From Verrucomicrobiales bacterium (GTDB taxonomy: Bacteria; Verrucomicrobiota; Verrucomicrobiia; Verrucomicrobiales; DEV007), in the NCBI GenBank assembly GCA_029213065.1, contig JARGPH010000002.1, positions 12,551 through 76,550 on the forward strand: a stretch of 64,000 bases of DNA, written 5' to 3'. Below, piece by piece: positions 1 through 8,768 of the stretch; within the stretch, counting starts at the first letter, position 1, and every line of letters begins with the position of its first letter. Position numbers and translations under genes: made by a program. The notes under the pieces were generated by a model. It had not been told where the DNA came from, did no database searches, and saw nothing but the letters and a program-made list of their open reading frames with translations.

Positions 1-217
1 TTTTCAAAAAATTGACTTCCTTCAGATCCATTTCGAAATGTTCTCCGAGGGTGGCAATCCAATCATCGATGTGACACCCGATCAGTCCCAGTAAGACCTC
101 ATCATCGATCGACTTTCCAAGCTGCGCGACAGCACTCTTCCAGGCAAGCTGTGATGGACCTTCAGTATCGATAAGGAGACCATCCATATCGAAGATTACG
201 GCAGTGATTTTTTTCAT
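1..217 (-). CDS. HAD-family phosphatase, partial (C-terminus off the left edge)
   Basis: The first 72 residues of a HAD-superfamily hydrolase run off the window edge. After MKKITAVIF comes DMDGLLIDTEG, which is motif I of the beta-phosphoglucomutase/phosphoglycolate phosphatase-like subgroup: the first Asp is the nucleophile and the second the general acid. The following helical segment fits the start of a cap domain. Family activity is dephosphorylation or phosphomutation of a small phosphorylated metabolite; the substrate cannot be read from this fragment. The start is the ATG at 217-215. The product is probably cytosolic, as there is no signal peptide. Confidence 0.8.
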   Translation of the reverse strand, partial: MKKITAVIFDMDGLLIDTEGPSQLAWKSAVAQLGKSIDDEVLLGLIGCHIDDWIATLGEHFEMDLKEVNFLK

Positions 218-591
218 GACTTTTACTTTCCAGACGAGGGTATCTTTTCTGAACGAAGAGAGACGAAAAAGAAGCGAATAGCTTTCAAGTCGTCGGCAAT
301 TGCCTCGAGCTGTTTTGATTTCGTAATCTGCGAGCCATAATGCCGGCGTACCCCTGACGACTGAAAACTACCTAAAGACGAAAGAGACCCCGAAAGAGAA
401 TATCGAAACGAGACACTGTTATTACACAAAAAGACTTTACATAGTAGGGGGGGATGAAAAGAATCAGAAAATGTTGCCTCGAATGTCCGGAACGCCGCCT
501 CTTCCAGTTGCTGACAATGTGAGGATCTCTCAGGTGGACGGCGCCGCTTAGATCTTTATGTGGGCCTCCCACTTCAGCGAAAAACCCGAAA
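218..591. other. Intergenic region without a supported gene
   Basis: This stretch lies between the divergent HAD gene and the thioredoxin/WD40 gene. Short minus-strand reading frames in it (223-429 and 372-650) have no recognisable domain and start without ribosome-binding sites. It presumably holds promoters for both flanking genes, but I see no confident -35/-10 pair. Confidence 0.4.
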
Positions 592-597
592 AAGGAG
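592..597 (+). promoter_or_regulatory. Ribosome-binding site AAGGAG that decides a TTG start
   Basis: AAGGAG stands 7 nt before the in-frame TTG at 605. The upstream in-frame candidate at 560 has no such site. In a window where most genes lack a clear Shine-Dalgarno sequence, this supports the TTG as the start. Confidence 0.6.
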
Positions 598-604
598 TAT
601 AGAT

Positions 605-3391
605 TTGAAAGCAGAGAACTCTCTCGACCGCTATTTGGCGAAGAAGGCAAAAGAGGAAAACTCGAAGCCGGCCCGGTCCGCTTCCGTTTTCGGCTTGGTA
701 ACCACGATCACCTTTCTGGCTTTTTTCGGAATCGGAGCGTTTTACATCATTCAAAGAAAGCCCTTCGATTCGCCGGAAGAGATGGGAATCTCAGCAAAAC
801 CTTTCGGCCAGGTCGTTCAAGGAACGGAAGCTCCTATTGATCGAGTCACCAAGCCGGCGCCCGCTCCCAAAGCGTCCGTTTCAGTTCCTTCGACCACAGT
901 GGAGGCAAAAGCGGTGGCACCCCCGGAACCAACCAGCCTACAGGCGCTCACCTTGAGTGAGACATCCCCGGCCCAGCCGAAAAGCATTTGGGCCAAATCC
1001 TACATCGGTCGAAAGGCTCCCGAGTTTGAGGTCGAAGGCTGGATAACCGACAAGCCCAATCTGGAGGGCAAGTTCGTGCTGATCGATTTTTGGGCGACCT
1101 GGTGCCCGCCCTGCCGGGCGGAAACCCCTCAGCTAAACGCATTTCAGGAGAAGTTCCGGGACAAGTTGGTGGTGATTGGGGTATCGGACGAACAGGTCGG
1201 TAAGGTGAAGGACTATACGCAGCGTCACATTCGATACTACAGCGCTGTTGATCGCTCGCGGAAGATGTACAAACAGTATGAAATCGAAGGAATTCCGCAC
1301 CTTGTCCTCATCGATCCCGAGGGAGTCGTGCGTTGGGAAGGTTTTCCGCAGGAAGCAACCGATCTGACGGAGGAGGACGTTGCTGCGATCGTATCGCCGA
1401 CCGCCTCCGACCGAAGTAACGAAGGTTTTGGCGCCACACCCATTCTACGTGTTAACAGCGAGATGCACACCGCCGCGATTAGACGCATGGCAGTGGACGC
1501 TGCGGAAACAACTCTCGCCACCGCCTCGGATGACAAGACGGTGAAGTTGTGGGAGCTGAAGGCGGAGTCCGACACCTTCGGCTCACTGAAATGCACCATT
1601 CGCCTGCCCGGCGACGCCGGTAGCAGTCTGGGTAAAGCCTACTCCGTGGCTCTCAGTCCGGATGGCACGCTCCTCGCTGCAGGAGGATGGTTTACTGACA
1701 GCGGCGATGAAGCTATCTATCTCTACGACACGGAGACTGGAGCGATGCGGCAACGCATCGGAGGGTTGTCCGGTGCTGTCCTCCACCTCGCTTTTTCGCC
1801 GGATGGACGATTCCTCGTGGCATGTGCCAACCGGGGAATCCAGGTTCACGCGGTTTCGGACGGCACGAAGATCTTCGCTGATACCGACTATGGCGGCGAC
1901 CCCTCCTATGGGGCGGATTGGTCCCCGGTAACCTCCGATAATCCCGATGCATCGCCGAGCTTTGTCACCACCTGTTACGACGGAAAGCTGCGCTTCTATA
2001 CAGTGGACGGCAAAAGCGATTCCGCGGAAACGACTCGCTTTCGTCGCGCCGTAGTTGCCAAAATCGCACGCTCCAAAGACCGGCGTCCGGTTTCTTGTGC
2101 GGTAAGTCCGGATGGTCGCCAAGTCGCCGTGGGGTATGAGAAAAGCACACGGGTCGATGTGATAAACTTCTCCCCGTCCTCGACCTCGCCTACATGGTCC
2201 GTTAGTTACGCCTTTTCCCCGGACACCAGTGGAATCGATTACGGCGATCTCAGCCTTGTGGAATGGAGCCGGGACGGGACGCGGCTTCTCGCAGGGGGAC
2301 GGAGTGATGATCTCATCGTCTGGGAAGACGCCGGCCGGGGGGAACGCAAAATCTGGCGCGGCTCGCCGGACACCGTCATGGGTCTGGTTTCCATGAGTGG
2401 GGGACGCACTCTCATCGGCACAGGCGGCCCTTCCCTGGCGATGCTGGACGCACACGGCGAACGCATTCCCGGCGGCGAACGGCTTGGGGAGGTAGTGGAT
2501 TTCCGCGGACACCGGGGCGATCAGCGGCCGCTCTTTGTCTCCTACGATGGCGCGTTGGTCCGCTTTCCCTTCGACTATTCCGGCACGGAATGGGGTGCAT
2601 TTTCGGCAAGCGACCTCCGCTTTTTCGCCTCCGGTTCGCCCGAGGCCGCCGCGACCCGGCCTGCGACCCTGCGCCATCCGCGATTTAGGGTGGACAACTG
2701 GGCCGACCGCGACGATCCCGCCCTCAACGGCAGGCCCATTCATCTCGATCATCACGAGATGACGCACAGTCTCGCAATCGCTCCCGACACAGCGGAGGCA
2801 TCGGGTAAAGGGCGGTTTCTCCTCGGCACCGCTTGGAACGTGCTCTGTTTTGATGGCTCCGGTGTTGAAATATGGCGGCAGTCGGTTCCGGCTGAAGCCT
2901 GGGCGGTGAACGTGAGCGGAGACGGCCGTCTCGCGGTGGCGGCGTTCGGTGATGGGTCGATCCGCTGGTTTCGGATGCGCGACGGAGAGCCGCTCCTGGC
3001 GTTATTCCCGCACAATCCTCGCGATCAGGAATCGAAAATCGAAAATCAAGATTCCCGCGACTGGGTTCTCTGGGCGCCGGATACCGGCCACTTCCGCTCC
3101 TCGCCGGATGGCGAGCGGCTCATAGGTTGGCAGCTCAATCGCGGCAAAGATGCCAACCCGGATTTCCACAGCGGCGATCCGCTTCAATCTGAAATGCGCG
3201 ATCAACACGGCATCCTCCAACGCGTCCTGAAAGAGGCGCGCCCGGCCCGGGAGATCCTCGCTGATCTTGTGACAAAAGGCGAGATGGCCCGACCTCGACC
3301 GTTGAGCGAAATCCTGTCCGGTGCGATCTCATCGGCAAGTTCCAACCAGGGTGGGGTCGCACGTGAAAACGGGGGCAGAAGTATCAGATAA
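605..3391 (+). CDS. Membrane-anchored thioredoxin-like (TlpA/redoxin) - WD40 propeller fusion protein
   Basis: This is a 928-aa protein if translated from TTG 605; the frame stays open back to 560. After a basic N-terminus comes one hydrophobic segment (FGLVTTITFLAFFGIGAFYII, about residues 29-49), then an Ala/Pro-rich linker. A TlpA-type thioredoxin domain follows (about 135-280) with the redox motif WCPPC near residue 166. The remaining ~600 residues are WD40-like repeats (DDKTVKLWEL, SPDGTLLAAGG, SPDGRFLVACA, SPDGRQVAVGY, SRDGTRLLAGG, SGDGRLAVAAF), enough for one or two propellers. The topology suggests a signal anchor with redox and propeller domains outside the cytoplasmic membrane. TlpA-like proteins reduce disulfides of exported client proteins; the propeller may hold the client. 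The partner is unknown and no operon neighbour helps. Confidence 0.75.
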   Translation: MKAENSLDRYLAKKAKEENSKPARSASVFGLVTTITFLAFFGIGAFYIIQRKPFDSPEEMGISAKPFGQVVQGTEAPIDRVTKPAPAPKASVSVPSTTVEAKAVAPPEPTSLQALTLSETSPAQPKSIWAKSYIGRKAPEFEVEGWITDKPNLEGKFVLIDFWATWCPPCRAETPQLNAFQEKFRDKLVVIGVSDEQVGKVKDYTQRHIRYYSAVDRSRKMYKQYEIEGIPHLVLIDPEGVVRWEGFPQEATDLTEEDVAAIVSPTASDRSNEGFGATPILRVNSEMHTAAIRRMAVDAAETTLATASDDKTVKLWELKAESDTFGSLKCTIRLPGDAGSSLGKAYSVALSPDGTLLAAGGWFTDSGDEAIYLYDTETGAMRQRIGGLSGAVLHLAFSPDGRFLVACANRGIQVHAVSDGTKIFADTDYGGDPSYGADWSPVTSDNPDASPSFVTTCYDGKLRFYTVDGKSDSAETTRFRRAVVAKIARSKDRRPVSCAVSPDGRQVAVGYEKSTRVDVINFSPSSTSPTWSVSYAFSPDTSGIDYGDLSLVEWSRDGTRLLAGGRSDDLIVWEDAGRGERKIWRGSPDTVMGLVSMSGGRTLIGTGGPSLAMLDAHGERIPGGERLGEVVDFRGHRGDQRPLFVSYDGALVRFPFDYSGTEWGAFSASDLRFFASGSPEAAATRPATLRHPRFRVDNWADRDDPALNGRPIHLDHHEMTHSLAIAPDTAEASGKGRFLLGTAWNVLCFDGSGVEIWRQSVPAEAWAVNVSGDGRLAVAAFGDGSIRWFRMRDGEPLLALFPHNPRDQESKIENQDSRDWVLWAPDTGHFRSSPDGERLIGWQLNRGKDANPDFHSGDPLQSEMRDQHGILQRVLKEARPAREILADLVTKGEMARPRPLSEILSGAISSASSNQGGVARENGGRSIR

Positions 3392-3572
3392 ATTCGAGGG
3401 TGTGTGATACGGGGACCGTTCAATAAATCTCCAGCTGGTTCGCGTCTGTTTCTCCGTGCCATGACCTGATAGGTCGCATCCTCAAATTGATCCCGGGACG
3501 AGCTTGGTATAGCCACATGCCCCTTGTTTTTTTGAGTGATTCAAGAATTCCTAACTGACTCTGCAGATCAAT

Positions 3573-3613
3573 CGATTCAACAGGGGGGGGCATCGACTGA
3601 ACTCAGTTGAATC
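3573..3613. repeat. Paired 19-bp palindromic repeat (degenerate)
   Basis: Between the convergent gene ends at 3391 and 3645 sit two 19-bp units separated by ATC: 3573-3591, degenerate and containing a run of eight G, and 3595-3613 (GACTGAACTCAGTTGAATC). The outer ends form a 9-bp perfect inverted repeat, CGATTCAAC at 3573-3581 and GTTGAATCG at 3606-3614. It shares the 19+3+19 geometry and the GTTGAATC core with sites at 17257, 21874, 47590 and 57197. It could act as an RNA hairpin for the convergent pair or be a REP-like repeat. Confidence 0.45.
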
Positions 3614-3644
3614 GCAGAAAGTATCACGATTGCTTCATATCTGA

Positions 3645-5102
3645 CTACCGATCGAGGAGGTTCGATACCTGAGCGGCGGGGAACTTGAAACTTTTGAACG
3701 AAGGCGTGGGGCCTTGGTAGCGAATCACAATATCGCCGGACGGGTTCACTTCCCAGACTCGTTTGCCCACGGTGTCAGTGAGCAGGGTATTGCCATTTGG
3801 CTGTCGGCGGGCTCCGCCCTGGAAGGGTGCAAAGAAATCGTCGTGTTCCCAAAACCAGAACTGTTCCGCTTCAAAGGTTCCCGTTTTCCCCTTGAGGTAA
3901 CGTCCATTCTCAACGGTGGGACTGATTTCATGGACGTTGCTGATTCCCTTTAACTGTTCCTGGGCAACGGCGGCTGCCGCTCCACCAGTGCCTACCCTGG
4001 CTACGCTGCTCGTGCCTGTATTGTTATTGAAAACCAGGATATTGCCGGCTCCGGGAAGACCATCGTCGATCCAGTTGGCGTCATGCTGGTTCCGAAAGAT
4101 CTGGTCCGCTTCGGTGCCTTTTCCGTAGGCCGCTGGATTGCCGTAACGGAAAAGCAGATCGCCTCCTTTTCCATGCTGACCACCCGAAGATCCCGCGGCC
4201 TCTGAAAGGGTCGTGCTGTGATCGATCACCCAGATTTCGTTGTAGATAAAGGAACTGATCACAATCTGATCGAGTTCCGCGTTGTAATCGATCGCGTTGA
4301 GGTGCTGCCGCACCGCCTTCATCGGCGCATAACTTTTGGGAAAGTGACCATCGATTTTCTCCGGATGATCAGCAATCGCACCGAAGTTCGGAGCGTCTGA
4401 ATCCCGGTCCTGGATGAGGTGATCGATAAAACGCCAGGCCCAGACAACCTCATGACCGCCGTTCTCCAGGTCGGGGCGAATTTCGAGAATCCCGTCCGAC
4501 CAAACCGGCTTGCCTTCGCCGACAAACCAACCGGCGGCCATCGCTTCTTCGGGAGCGATTTGTTCATAGGTCAGGACCAGAAAATTGCCGTTTGGGAGGG
4601 GACACATGTCGTGGTGAAAGGTGATCTTGTTTCCCTTGAACGCGATGTCGGCGGCGCTCAGTTCCCAGATCGCTCGCCCCGTTTCGTCCGTGATCTGGAT
4701 GATATCCGTTGCCGCAACCGGCTCGCCTTTGACATACGACCGGTCCTTGATCCCGGTTCGGAGGAGTCCTCCTGATTCGAGGAGATACGAGGTGTGCCCG
4801 CCACCGGTCAGATCGGTGTCCCAGCGATGAACGACCGTGCCTTCGGCATCGATGAGCAGGGCAACATTCTGCACGTCGGTCGCCAATTCATCGGCCTGGT
4901 GCCAGAAGAGGTAGCCATCCTGCAACTGCTCCGGTTTCGCCACGTCGATTTCCTCCATGACCATTTCCCCAAGCTCGGGGATTTTGGTAATGACCTCACG
5001 CTGCCGGGTTTGGGCTTCGAGGCGGAGCACGGAAAAGGCGAGCGCCAGGAGGAGGAGGGCGTTGAGGGGGGGGAATCTGTGTCGGTGAAATTTCCGGTTC
5101 AT
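3645..5102 (-). CDS. Secreted arylsulfotransferase (ASST) family protein
   Basis: A 485-aa protein with an N-terminal signal peptide (basic start, then NALLLLALAFSVLRLEA). It shows the arylsulfotransferase-family beta-propeller pattern: GYLFWHQADELATDVQNVALLIDAEGTVVHRW near the start, HHDMCPLPNGNFLVLTYE, HLNAIDYNAELDQIVISS, HDANWIDD and ARRQPNGNTLLTDT. The conserved His and Asn/Asp-rich blades match ASST/arylsulfotransferase-like proteins (PF05935/PF14269 type). The family moves sulfate between phenolic sulfate esters, but most environmental members are untested. It is followed on the same strand by DoxX and alkylsulfatase genes, which suggests work on sulfate esters outside the cell. The exact donor and acceptor are unknown. 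Confidence 0.8.
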   Translation of the reverse strand: MNRKFHRHRFPPLNALLLLALAFSVLRLEAQTRQREVITKIPELGEMVMEEIDVAKPEQLQDGYLFWHQADELATDVQNVALLIDAEGTVVHRWDTDLTGGGHTSYLLESGGLLRTGIKDRSYVKGEPVAATDIIQITDETGRAIWELSAADIAFKGNKITFHHDMCPLPNGNFLVLTYEQIAPEEAMAAGWFVGEGKPVWSDGILEIRPDLENGGHEVVWAWRFIDHLIQDRDSDAPNFGAIADHPEKIDGHFPKSYAPMKAVRQHLNAIDYNAELDQIVISSFIYNEIWVIDHSTTLSEAAGSSGGQHGKGGDLLFRYGNPAAYGKGTEADQIFRNQHDANWIDDGLPGAGNILVFNNNTGTSSVARVGTGGAAAAVAQEQLKGISNVHEISPTVENGRYLKGKTGTFEAEQFWFWEHDDFFAPFQGGARRQPNGNTLLTDTVGKRVWEVNPSGDIVIRYQGPTPSFKSFKFPAAQVSNLLDR

Positions 5103-5161
5103 ATTTTGTCGGGTTTGAATGAGTTTCTACAGTGTTCGTTTGGGTTCAGCGACGGGCCGCT

Positions 5162-5557
5162 TTAAGACGCCTTCAGAGGCTTGCGCAGAAGGCTTCGGTA
5201 GCTGTCGAAGTTCAAGGCAATGAGAATGGCGATCGCCAGGAAATTCGGAATTCCGATCAGCAGCCATTCATGGGCGACGAAGGTGACCCACAGGAGGATG
5301 TTGAAAGCGTAGGGCAGTGCCATGAGATAGGCGACCTTTTCGGTGCGGGGGATGAGGATCAGCAAACCGGTGACGGCTTTGAACAGACCGACCCAGCCGA
5401 CGAGGTAGCCGGTCTCTCCCGCTGCCCGGAGAAATTCTCCGGCGGGCGACTGGGGCCACTCGGGTGGATTGAAGTGAAACCCCATCGTCATGATTCCGGT
5501 TCCGATGAGAAAAACAGCGTAGAGCAGTCTCAAGGTGAGTGTCGCTTTCTTCTTCAT
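5162..5557 (-). CDS. DoxX-like membrane protein
   Basis: A 131-aa protein with four predicted membrane segments: LRLLYAVFLIGTGIMTMGF, GYLVGWVGLFKAVTGLLILI, YLMALPYAFNILLWVTFV and IPNFLAIAILIALNF. Size and layout match the DoxX/DoxD-like family, named after a subunit associated with thiosulfate:quinone oxidoreductase in archaea but widespread with unclear roles. It lies 59 bp upstream of the arylsulfotransferase and 48 bp downstream of the alkylsulfatase on the same strand, so the three may be one operon. A link to sulfur chemistry is suggested by position only. Confidence 0.75.
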   Translation of the reverse strand: MKKKATLTLRLLYAVFLIGTGIMTMGFHFNPPEWPQSPAGEFLRAAGETGYLVGWVGLFKAVTGLLILIPRTEKVAYLMALPYAFNILLWVTFVAHEWLLIGIPNFLAIAILIALNFDSYRSLLRKPLKAS

Positions 5558-5605
5558 TTCTGATTCTTGGGTTTCGGGAAGCTTGTTCGATTGAGCCGCT
5601 TTGAT

Positions 5606-6982
5606 TTAGAACCACACTTCACTCAACTGTCCTGATTCCAGCTCATTGGCGTAGCTGAGGTAGTAGTTGCGGTTCGGAGCGTTGTATTCCTTTTCCGCAA
5701 GACCGCGCAGCGCGGCGATCTTTACCTCGCGGGCCAGTTTCCGGTCGGCATTGTCGAGCCATTTGAGATGATCGGAGAGCTCGAGGGCCCATTGAAAGTC
5801 TTCTTTCTCCAGGGCCGCATTCATCTGTGCGGTGAGCTTCTCTGTGCCACCGGCAAGCTCAGCCACTTTCTGCGCTTTTGCCTTTGGCTCCATCGGATTC
5901 AAGGTCGCAGGATTGCCGTCGAACCACCCTAACAAACCGGCGTAGATCGCGCGAACCGCGTGAGGAACCGTGCCGTAGAACTGAAGCAGGTAAGGCTTCT
6001 CGCGCAGATGTTCCGGCAGCTCAACTTCATGCGCGAGCTGGTCGGGGCTCTTGCCGGCATTGATCCCTTCGACGGTCTGGTCATAAACACTGCGGATCGC
6101 TTCGCTGTAATTCTTCAACGGAGTCGTCGCCGCTTCCTGTCCGCTGATCGGCAGGGTATGACCGGGCACGAGATGCTCGGGGGCGAACTCCGCCATCCGG
6201 CCGACGCTCTCCGACCACTTCAAGACATCGCGGTAGGCGGTGCCGCGGATCGCGTAGAGATTGGGAAAGGCGTGGTAAAAGTTATCGCCCGAAAAGAGAA
6301 CCTTTTCCTCCGGCAGCCAGATGAACATGGCGTCGTCGGTCTCGCCCGGTGCGAGGTAGAACTCGAGATCGACTCCGGCGATGGTTTCCTTGTGTCCGTC
6401 TTCTGAAATGCGGATTGTCGGAGCAACAAAGCCTTTGCCGCCGTCAGTGTCATTGGTATTCCCCGGGGCGACTCCGCGATTGATGATTTGATCAGCGGGG
6501 AGGTCACGACCGAACTGACGAATATTGCGCAGGCGCTTCACTGGATCGACGGCCTTATTGACGCCCTCGGCTGAGCCAAAGCCTTCTGTTGCGTAAATGT
6601 CAGGCTTTCCCTTGCCGACAAAGGCACTCGCGCCACCGATGTGATCGCCGTGACTGTGGGTATAGAGAATCGCTTTGACCGGTTTGTCGGTGTATTCCCG
6701 GAAAGCATTCAAGGCCATCCGCGCACTGAGCGGTCCACGCAGGGTGTCGACGATGATGATGCCGTCGTCGCCGACGATCATCGAAGTGTTGGCACCGTGA
6801 AACCCGACCGCGGTGTAGACGTTTTCGCTGACCTGGACGACTTTTCGCTCGAACTGCTCGTTCTGATTCTGGAGAAGTTCCCGGGCACGTTCCGGAGTGA
6901 CTTTGGTGTCGCCTGCGAAAACGCTGAATGCGATCGCGGAGACGGCAGCGAGAAGAAATAGTGGGGGGATACTGGCTTTCAT
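5606..6982 (-). CDS. Secreted alkylsulfatase-like metallo-beta-lactamase-fold hydrolase
   Basis: From ATG 6982 this gives 458 aa with a clear signal peptide (MKASIPPLFLLAAVSAIAF, ending FAGD); an in-frame ATG at 6997 is the alternative. The metal-binding motif THSHGDHIGGAS is the metallo-beta-lactamase signature of linear alkylsulfatases (BDS1/SdsA1 group). Further matches are FSGDNFYHAFPNLYAIRG, PGHTLPISGQ and a helical C-terminal part (FYGTVPHAVRAIYAGLLGWFDGNPATL) typical of the alkylsulfatase dimerisation domain. It is shorter than the ~650-aa BDS1 enzymes, apparently lacking the C-terminal SCP2-like substrate-binding domain. The family hydrolyses primary or secondary alkyl sulfates to alcohol plus sulfate, using two zinc ions. 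Probably periplasmic. Confidence 0.8.
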   Translation of the reverse strand: MKASIPPLFLLAAVSAIAFSVFAGDTKVTPERARELLQNQNEQFERKVVQVSENVYTAVGFHGANTSMIVGDDGIIIVDTLRGPLSARMALNAFREYTDKPVKAILYTHSHGDHIGGASAFVGKGKPDIYATEGFGSAEGVNKAVDPVKRLRNIRQFGRDLPADQIINRGVAPGNTNDTDGGKGFVAPTIRISEDGHKETIAGVDLEFYLAPGETDDAMFIWLPEEKVLFSGDNFYHAFPNLYAIRGTAYRDVLKWSESVGRMAEFAPEHLVPGHTLPISGQEAATTPLKNYSEAIRSVYDQTVEGINAGKSPDQLAHEVELPEHLREKPYLLQFYGTVPHAVRAIYAGLLGWFDGNPATLNPMEPKAKAQKVAELAGGTEKLTAQMNAALEKEDFQWALELSDHLKWLDNADRKLAREVKIAALRGLAEKEYNAPNRNYYLSYANELESGQLSEVWF

Positions 6983-7095
6983 GATTCGATGGATCATTGT
7001 TTCTAATTGTTGAAAGCAACCTACCGGACACCGCATCCGCAACAAGGTGAGCAAGCGACAAGCGATGGTCAAAAATGGACAAATTCCAAATTGAT

Positions 7096-7491
7096 TCAGA
7101 GCGATATTCTGAATTCAGCGAGCAGCTCTCCTGCTCTCGCCTGGTTATCGGTCACGAGGGTGACAAGGCTTCGCGGGCCGACCCGCTGGGCGATTCTCAA
7201 GCTGTGGATATTGATTTGTGCTTCCTGGAGGCGGCGTGCAATCTGTGCGAGAGCTCCCGGTTCGTTCGCCAGTTTCAGGACAATAGCATCCTCGGTGATG
7301 GCCTGGAAACCGGCGCGATTCAAGACCTGCAGCGCGGTGTCATATCGATCAACGGTGATGATGATGACACCCTTCTTCTCGATGCTCTCGGCGTCGATTT
7401 CCTCGATGTTTACCTCGGCGTCTGCGAGAGCTTGAGTGACTTCCGCGAGGGCTCCGGGCCGGTTTTTAACTGGAATGATGATTTCTCTCAT
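7096..7491 (-). CDS. Tandem ACT-domain protein
   Basis: A 131-aa protein made of two ACT units: residues 1-65 (REIIIPVKNRPGALAEVTQALADAEVNIEEIDAES) and 70-131 (AIVLKLANEPGALAQIARRLQEAQINIHSLRI). Both carry the N-R/E-PGAL loop that binds amino acids at ACT dimer interfaces. There is no catalytic domain, so it is a stand-alone sensor or subunit. Its ATG overlaps the histidine decarboxylase stop as ATGA (7488-7491), which means translational coupling. It probably binds histidine, histamine or another amino acid and controls the decarboxylase; ligand and partner are inferred from position. Confidence 0.8.
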   Translation of the reverse strand: MREIIIPVKNRPGALAEVTQALADAEVNIEEIDAESIEKKGVIIITVDRYDTALQVLNRAGFQAITEDAIVLKLANEPGALAQIARRLQEAQINIHSLRIAQRVGPRSLVTLVTDNQARAGELLAEFRISL

Positions 7492-8699
7492 TTCGTTTCA
7501 TCGGTTTTCGGGGCTTTGGATCCAGTGATTAAGTCCTTTTCAAAATCATCTACAAAGTGGTCGATCGTATCCCGGGTGACATTCGGCATCGCGATCAAAT
7601 GAGCAATTTCACCGTAGGGTGCCAAAATCCATTTTTCCAAAAGTGCAGCAGACGGACGCGGAAAAACCACCGTGATTGAATTCACATGTCTCCATGCCTC
7701 CACTCCGATTTCATTGAGTCGTTCGACTGCGTAGTCGGCAACTTTCAGAGAATTCAAGATGATCTCGCGGAAGCCGATTTCACCTTTCTGTTTCAGCGCG
7801 TGCCATAGAATCAAGGGAGTGAACGCATTTCGCGAGCCGCTGATGGTGGTGTCGAGGGCCCCGACATATTCGACGAGACGGGCGATCCGTTCGACATGAG
7901 TTTTCCTCGCCAGAGCCACACCGCAGGGAAGGGGAGAGCCCAACATTTTATGGCCGGAAATAGAAATACTGTCAGCCCCTGATGCGAAGTTCCACGGAGG
8001 AGGATTATTGATAAAGGGCAGAATCAATCCTGACAAAGCAGCATCGACATGGAGATAATACCTGGAGATGCAAAGCCGATCGAGAATCTCGCGGATCTTG
8101 TACAGGTCATCAATCGCTCCCGTCATCGTGGTTCCGACATTCACAAAGATAATCGGCGGGACTTCGCGATGGATTTTGATGCTTTCCTCCAAATCCTCGT
8201 AATCAATTTCTCCTCCTTCACGACTACGAATCATGATGCTTCGGGTGTGCTGGAGCCGGAGGATTTTTGCGACGCTGTAGTGGGTGTCTTCAGAAAAATA
8301 GACGATTCCATCCGGATGAATTTCCCGGGCGAGGTAGAGTCCATACATGTTACCCTCGGTTCCGCCGTTGGTGACGTAGCCCCAGTAGTCGTCATCGGGA
8401 ATCTCCGTCCACCGCGCAAATTCGGTGAGCACTTCGCGTTCGATCTCATGCGTATTCATCCGGAAATTGCTTCCGGAAAACGGGTCACCCACATTGTTGA
8501 TTGTCAGATCCAGAAACGGATACAGTTCCGAATAATCGAATTTTTGATTGCAGGGATATCCGATCGAACGATCGCGAAGTTCGGCAAGATGTTGATAGAG
8601 TTCTTCAAGCCGTTTGCGGTGTTCCGGGGCGAGACGCGAAGATTCCCCGGTGCTGTCTACCGCATTTTGAGAAGTGTCAGCTGGATTCAAGGAGTGCAT
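7488..8699 (-). CDS. hdc: PLP-dependent histidine decarboxylase family protein
   Basis: A 403-aa group II PLP decarboxylase resembling bacterial histidine decarboxylases (usual length ~380). Landmarks: NVGDPFSGSNFRMNTHEIEREVL, TNGGTEGNMYGLYLARE, YFSEDTHYSVAKI, NVGTTMTGAIDD, YLHVDAALSGLILPF and SGHKMLGSPLPCGV, where Lys251 is the expected Schiff-base lysine and the His-x-Asp pair contacts the cofactor. The reaction would be L-histidine to histamine plus CO2. The C-terminal end is coupled to a tandem ACT protein. Substrate choice within the family (histidine versus a related amino acid) cannot be fixed from sequence alone. The enzyme is cytosolic. Confidence 0.8.
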   Translation of the reverse strand: MHSLNPADTSQNAVDSTGESSRLAPEHRKRLEELYQHLAELRDRSIGYPCNQKFDYSELYPFLDLTINNVGDPFSGSNFRMNTHEIEREVLTEFARWTEIPDDDYWGYVTNGGTEGNMYGLYLAREIHPDGIVYFSEDTHYSVAKILRLQHTRSIMIRSREGGEIDYEDLEESIKIHREVPPIIFVNVGTTMTGAIDDLYKIREILDRLCISRYYLHVDAALSGLILPFINNPPPWNFASGADSISISGHKMLGSPLPCGVALARKTHVERIARLVEYVGALDTTISGSRNAFTPLILWHALKQKGEIGFREIILNSLKVADYAVERLNEIGVEAWRHVNSITVVFPRPSAALLEKWILAPYGEIAHLIAMPNVTRDTIDHFVDDFEKDLITGSKAPKTDETK

Positions 8700-8768
8700 C
8701 GTCCCGGCTGGATCATATCGTTTACAGTGAAGGAATACGATATAAAACGAGGGGCGGGGATTTCCTTT

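Noticed and set aside
223-650. Two short minus-strand frames before the HAD gene
   Set aside because: No domain similarity or ribosome-binding site, and one overlaps the start of the thioredoxin/WD40 gene. The first ends 5 nt before the HAD ATG, which might hint at a leader peptide, but that is too weak.
1583-2767. 394-aa open frame on the minus strand inside the thioredoxin/WD40 gene
   Set aside because: It is a shadow of a GC-rich coding region; the plus frame has clear domains and the minus product matches none.
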